Source of the DNA: Litorimonas sp965205225
GTDB taxonomy: Bacteria; Pseudomonadota; Alphaproteobacteria; Caulobacterales; Maricaulaceae
DNA length: 64,000 nucleotides
Assembly (NCBI GenBank): GCA_965205225.1
Contig: CBDBFZ010000002.1
Coordinates: 620,001 to 684,000 of the forward strand
Direction of reading: 5' to 3'
Made by a program: the position numbers and the translations under genes. Each line of letters begins with the position of its first letter. Positions within the stretch are counted from its first letter, which is position 1. The notes beneath the pieces are model-generated. The model made no database searches and was not told the origin of the DNA. It saw only the letters and a program-made list of their open reading frames with translations. This document shows, one piece after another, positions 60,537-64,000 of the stretch.

Positions 60537-61365
60537 AATCAGACTTCTTCAAAATGGCATTGAGAGACGTGGCGTCTGCCACGACATAATTGTGGGTCAG
60601 GGCCAGCTCAATCAAGGGATCACCACTATATGCGGCGGTTTCGACAATGAGTAATTTTGGATGGCGCGTCTCCGGGACCTGGCTGAAAAAAGCGCGAAGC
60701 GCGCGTTCATCATGGCCTTCAATATCGAGCTTCATGGCGTCGATATGGGTGACGCCAAGCCGGTCGCACAGACCGGCCAGAGTCTCGACTTCAACGCGTT
60801 CTCCGTGATCGGAGAGCTGCGCTTCGCCGCGATTATTTCCGCCATCCGACAGACAGGCTTCACCAGGTGCGTCGGAAATGGCGGAACGGGCCAACTCGAT
60901 CTGCGCTTCGGAGGCCTCCGCATTGAACATAAGCCGTGCGGCCATTTCGGCGCTGGGTTCTACGGCAATCAATCGCACGGGCCGTCGCGCAGCTTTGGCA
61001 TAAGCATTGACGAAGAGGGAATAGAGTCCGGCATTGGCACCGATATCAAAAAAAGTGAAAAGCGAATCGCCCACATTGATGCTCTTGCGCAGTGCGCCGC
61101 GCTCTTCGGCATCCCAGACCTGTACGCCCGCCATGGCGCGCTTCTCGCAGCGATTACCGGACGGGTAGAGGCGGGCTTTCACATCCGGCGCAACGCATAT
61201 ATCGAAGGGCTCACAAAGACCCCTGATGGCCCGTTTGCGCCGCGCACTGATGATCCAGCATCCGATGCGCGTGTCAGAACAGCCGTCTGCCTTCACACGA
61301 ATATTCTCACGTGCAGGTGGAAGGGCAAACGTCCCGAAGGCTGGCGTATGTGGTGAGGTTCCCAT
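60523..61365 (-). CDS. FkbM-family methyltransferase
   Basis: 280 residues from the ATG at 61365; upstream frame to 61407 is possible but adds only a Pro/Gly stretch. The SAM-binding block is FTFFDIGANAGLYSLFVNAY (about 105-125), then RLIAVEPSAEMAARLMFNAE. The FkbM signature is DAMKLDIEGHDERALRAFF. It methylates an unknown hydroxyl, often a sugar or a polyketide. Its position between dnaK and dnaJ is unusual; it may be a passenger sharing the dnaK transcript. Its end overlaps the dnaJ start. Confidence 0.82.
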   Translation of the reverse strand: MGTSPHTPAFGTFALPPARENIRVKADGCSDTRIGCWIISARRKRAIRGLCEPFDICVAPDVKARLYPSGNRCEKRAMAGVQVWDAEERGALRKSINVGDSLFTFFDIGANAGLYSLFVNAYAKAARRPVRLIAVEPSAEMAARLMFNAEASEAQIELARSAISDAPGEACLSDGGNNRGEAQLSDHGERVEVETLAGLCDRLGVTHIDAMKLDIEGHDERALRAFFSQVPETRHPKLLIVETAAYSGDPLIELALTHNYVVADATSLNAILKKSDYVQT

Positions 61366-61405
61366 GATTTGCGGCGGCGGCGGCCCGTTTGTGTCGCCGC
61401 CTGGC

Positions 61406-61433
61406 AAAAGGCCCCGCCGTTTCCAGCGAGGCC
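61406..61433 (-). terminator. hairpin terminator after dnaK
   Basis: On the minus strand GGCC-T-CGC and GCGGGGCC pair around TGGAAACG, followed by TTTT. It lies 14 bases after the dnaK stop and upstream of the FkbM gene, so it probably reduces read-through from dnaK into FkbM and dnaJ. Confidence 0.65.
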
Positions 61434-61446
61434 ATTTCGCTAGCCG

Positions 61447-63360
61447 CTATGCCGCATTTTCGTCATCGACGTCTTCGAACTCAGCGTCGACAATGTCGTC
61501 ATCTTCTTCGCCGTCGTCGCCAGGCTTCGTCGCGTCTTTCGCCTCTTCTTCGGCGGCAGCGTCGGCGTAGATCGACTCACCCATCTTCATCAGGGCTACC
61601 GCCAGGATCTGCACCTTGTCGGTGATGCCTGCAGCATCATCGGTCTCGACAGACTTTTTCACTTCAGCAATCGCGTCTTTGATGGCTGTCTTGGTTTCCT
61701 CGTCGATCTTGTCGCCATGCTCGGCCAGGTCAGACTCGGCCTTATGCGTGATGGCTTCGGCTTGATTCTTGGCTTCAGCCATGTCGCGGCGCTTCTTGTC
61801 TTCTTCGGCGTTGGCCTCGGCGTCTTTGATCATGGCGTCAATATCGTCGTCATTCAGACCGCCTGAGGCCTGGATGCGGATCTGCTGTTCTTTGCCGGTC
61901 GCAGAATCCTTGGCTGACACATTGACGATACCGTTGGCATCAATGTCGAACGTGACTTCGATCTGCGGCATGCCGCGCGGTGCGGGTGGAATACCGACCA
62001 GGTCGAACTGACCCAGCAGCTTATTGTCCGTGGCCATTTCGCGCTCGCCCTGTGCTACCTTGATGGTCACAGCCGACTGATTATCGGCAGCGGTCGAGAA
62101 GACTTGGCTTTTCTTGGTCGGGATGGTCGTGTTGCGGTCGATCATGCGCGTGAAGACGCCGCCTTCGGTTTCGATTCCGAGTGAGAGCGGCGTGACGTCG
62201 AGCAGAAGCACGTCTTTGACATCACCCTGCAGCACACCGGCCTGAATGGCGGCGCCCATGGCAACAACTTCGTCCGGGTTCACACCCTTATGCGGCTCCT
62301 TGCCGAAATAGTCGGACACAGCTTTCTGCACGGCGGGCATGCGGGTCATACCGCCAACCAACACGACATCGTCCACGTCGGACGCTTTCAGCCCGGCATC
62401 GGACAAGGCTTTCTTGATCGGCGTAATGGTACGTTTGATCAGATCCTCGACCAGGCTTTCCAGCTTGGCGCGGGTCAGCTTCATGTTCAGGTGCTTTGGT
62501 CCCGTCGCATCCGCTGTGATGAAAGGCAAGTTGACCTCATAAGTAGACGCGGTCGACAGTTCCTTCTTCGCTTTTTCCGCCTCTTCGCGCAGGCGTTGCA
62601 GCGCTAGCTTGTCGGATTTCAGATCGATGCCTTGCTCTTTCTTGAACTCGTCAGCGAGACATTCGACGATGCGCATGTCGAAATCTTCACCACCGAGGAA
62701 TGTATTTCCGTTGGTAGCTTTCACTTCGAAGACGCCGTCGCCGATTTCCAGAACAGACACATCGAACGTGCCGCCTCCAAGGTCGTAGACCACGATCGTT
62801 TTGCCTTCATCCTTGTCCAGACCGTAGGCGAGGGCCGCAGCTGTTGGCTCGTTGATGATGCGCAGCACTTCGAGGCCCGCAATTTTACCGGCGTCTTTGG
62901 TGGCCTGGCGTTGGGCGTCATTAAAGTAGGCTGGAACCGTAATAACGGCCTGCGTGACGGTCGAGCCAAGATAATCTTCGGCTGTTTCCTTCATCTTGGT
63001 CAGAGTCATGGCACTGATTTCTGCTGGGCTGTAAGCCTTATCGCGGCCTTGAACATAAGCGTCGCCGTTCGGACCTTTGACAATTTCATACGGGACCAGT
63101 TTGGCGTCCTTCTTAACGGCAGGATCCGTGAAGGGACGGCCGATCAGGCGTTTGATAGCATAATAGGTATTGTCCGGGTTGGTCACAGCCTGACGACGGG
63201 CCGTCTGGCCGATCAAGCGCTCGCCGCTCTCATTGAAGGCAACAACAGACGGGGTGGTGCGCGCACCTTCAGAATTCTCAATGACCTTCGGCTTATCGCC
63301 ATCCATGACAGCGACACATGAGTTGGTTGTGCCGAGATCGATACCGATCACTTTCGACAT
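61447..63360 (-). CDS. dnaK: chaperone DnaK (Hsp70)
   Basis: 637 residues from the ATG at 63360 (SKVIGIDLGTTNSCVAVMDG); upstream in-frame codons are not part of the family. Nucleotide-binding domain motifs: TVPAYFNDAQRQATKDAG, KTIVVYDLGGGTFDVSVLEI and DVVLVGGMTRMPAVQKAV. Substrate domain: LLLDVTPLSLGIETEGGVFT and so on, with an acidic tail (VDAEFEDVDDENAA). The likely heat-shock promoter is upstream. Confidence 0.97.
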   Translation of the reverse strand: MSKVIGIDLGTTNSCVAVMDGDKPKVIENSEGARTTPSVVAFNESGERLIGQTARRQAVTNPDNTYYAIKRLIGRPFTDPAVKKDAKLVPYEIVKGPNGDAYVQGRDKAYSPAEISAMTLTKMKETAEDYLGSTVTQAVITVPAYFNDAQRQATKDAGKIAGLEVLRIINEPTAAALAYGLDKDEGKTIVVYDLGGGTFDVSVLEIGDGVFEVKATNGNTFLGGEDFDMRIVECLADEFKKEQGIDLKSDKLALQRLREEAEKAKKELSTASTYEVNLPFITADATGPKHLNMKLTRAKLESLVEDLIKRTITPIKKALSDAGLKASDVDDVVLVGGMTRMPAVQKAVSDYFGKEPHKGVNPDEVVAMGAAIQAGVLQGDVKDVLLLDVTPLSLGIETEGGVFTRMIDRNTTIPTKKSQVFSTAADNQSAVTIKVAQGEREMATDNKLLGQFDLVGIPPAPRGMPQIEVTFDIDANGIVNVSAKDSATGKEQQIRIQASGGLNDDDIDAMIKDAEANAEEDKKRRDMAEAKNQAEAITHKAESDLAEHGDKIDEETKTAIKDAIAEVKKSVETDDAAGITDKVQILAVALMKMGESIYADAAAEEEAKDATKPGDDGEEDDDIVDAEFEDVDDENAA

Positions 63361-63465
63361 AGGCTTGCTCCTCTTTCGGGCCTGGCTCCCACCGCCCAAC
63401 AAAATCAATATGATGCGAGTTCCCGCACGTCCCGATTTCAGGCCCGGCGGGGGCGTTCTAAGCCG

Positions 63466-63493
63466 ATATGGGAGAGAGAATCACACCTGCAAG
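63466..63493 (-). promoter_or_regulatory. candidate heat-shock (sigma-32) promoter of dnaK
   Basis: On the minus strand CTTG (63490-63493) and CCCATAT (63466-63472) are separated by 17 bases, close to the heat-shock consensus (CTTGA / CCCCATnT). It would give a 5' leader of about 100 bases to the dnaK start. No CIRCE element was seen. Confidence 0.45.
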
Positions 63494-63641
63494 GGGAGAG
63501 GCGGAGATTTTGTCGGATTGTCAAGTCCTGACAGCCCCATTCGGGCGTCGCAAGGTCCATATATAAGTGTAAATATAGCCTACTGTTCAGGGTCGGTGAC
63601 TCGGCCTCAATGAGAGTCTATGTGAGTTTGCATTAGGAACA

Positions 63642-64000
63642 GTGGCTGATACACAAAGCAACCGCATCATCTTTCAGTCCACATCAGAGCGGTATGCAGA
63701 ATTGCTGTCGCTATTTCGTCAGTTGGATACGCCGCCGCCAGAAGTTTTAATCGAAGTGACAATCGCAGAGGTGTCCTTGAGTACTGATACACGCTCGGGG
63801 GTCGAATTCCTGATGCGCGAGATTGGAACCAAAGGCTATTCTGTGGGAACCCTTGGCGGTCTTGAACTAGCAAATTCGGGCGTGACAGGCCGATATTCCG
63901 ACCCCAATGTGACGATCAATTTTAGCGCCCTGTCTACAAATAATCAGATCAATGTCCTGTCAACGCCGCGTATTGTGACCAAATCGGGCGCCACGGCATC
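63642..64000 (+). CDS. type II/IV secretin-like protein, 5' truncated, continues beyond window
   Basis: From GTG at 63642 the frame is open to the window end (about 120 residues). SNRIIFQSTSERYAELLSLF belongs to the last N-domain before the pore. VLIEVTIAEVSLSTDTRSGV and VLSTPRIVTKSGATA are the start of the secretin (GspD/PilQ-type) domain. A stop (TGA 63597-63599) and no earlier start precede it, so the normal signal peptide and N0-N2 domains are absent. It is a truncated gene or a short secretin homologue. It is divergent from dnaK. Confidence 0.7.
   Translation, partial: MADTQSNRIIFQSTSERYAELLSLFRQLDTPPPEVLIEVTIAEVSLSTDTRSGVEFLMREIGTKGYSVGTLGGLELANSGVTGRYSDPNVTINFSALSTNNQINVLSTPRIVTKSGATA

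Noticed and set aside
59742..61356. Long + frames opposite dnaJ and the FkbM gene
   Set aside because: They are antisense to well-supported genes and show no conserved motif.

Overview
The window looks like a chromosomal segment of a marine-type alphaproteobacterium, probably near Maricaulales/Hyphomonadaceae or Caulobacterales. That placement is inferred from gene order and protein character, not from a search. Support comes from the rimP-nusA-ylxR-infB-rbfA-truB-rpsO-pnp block, the ybeY-corC-lnt-XRE-trmB block, a divergent DUF4164-zapA / gap-pgk-fba pair, dnaK-dnaJ, and the remains of a Suv3-like helicase / S4 protein / FdxA cluster. No rRNA or tRNA gene was recognised.

Positions 1-16.8 kb are accessory DNA. 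An IS1182-family transposase runs off the left edge. It is followed by an AT-rich stretch with a HEPN-like protein (RNVLAH motif), a small GIY-YIG protein and an Mrr restriction endonuclease whose original reading frame is cut by a TAA at codon 7. A mobilisation module follows (ribbon-helix-helix protein, two tiny overlapping genes, a VirD2-like relaxase with DUF3363), with a repeat-rich, oriT-like region beside it. Then come a 1157-residue MmeI-like type IIL restriction-methyltransferase, a HigBA toxin-antitoxin pair with a palindromic operator, an IS1595 element, an orphan MaoC-like gene, a decayed IS3 element inserted right after the start codon of a DUF736 gene, and a HipBA module whose antitoxin has an odd glycine-rich tail.

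Positions 16.8-20.7 kb hold a housekeeping stretch (truncated OmpA-like lipoprotein, aroC, an HSL-type hydrolase, an RDD membrane protein, a glycine-zipper protein). From 20.7 to 28.8 kb the window is a gene graveyard: acyltransferase, GrpB, S4 and helicase pseudogenes, several IS5-type elements or remnants, an IS1595 scrap, and unidentified fragments around an intact fdxA. A 1528-residue calcium-binding, cadherin/FG-GAP repeat protein follows (28.8-33.4 kb). Its DNA carries near-identical 162, 300 and about 219 bp tandem repeats.

From 33.6 kb to the end the DNA is mostly core genome: zapA, lower glycolysis (gap, pgk, class I fba), ybeY/corC/lnt, trmB, and the translation and RNA-decay operon behind a leader with a terminator. 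Later genes are a sugar dehydrogenase, an NhaC-type antiporter whose last 8 bases overlap an avidin-like secreted protein, dnaJ, an FkbM methyltransferase and dnaK with a heat-shock-like promoter. A secretin that begins mid-domain runs off the right edge. Decay continues here as well (a glycine-zipper pseudogene after pnp, a C39-peptidase transporter scrap). No single undescribed system is proven. The most promising leads are the avidin-antiporter pair, the repeat protein, the defence and mobilisation island, the HipB tail, and an ATGA-coupled pair of unidentified small genes at 26.8-27.6 kb.
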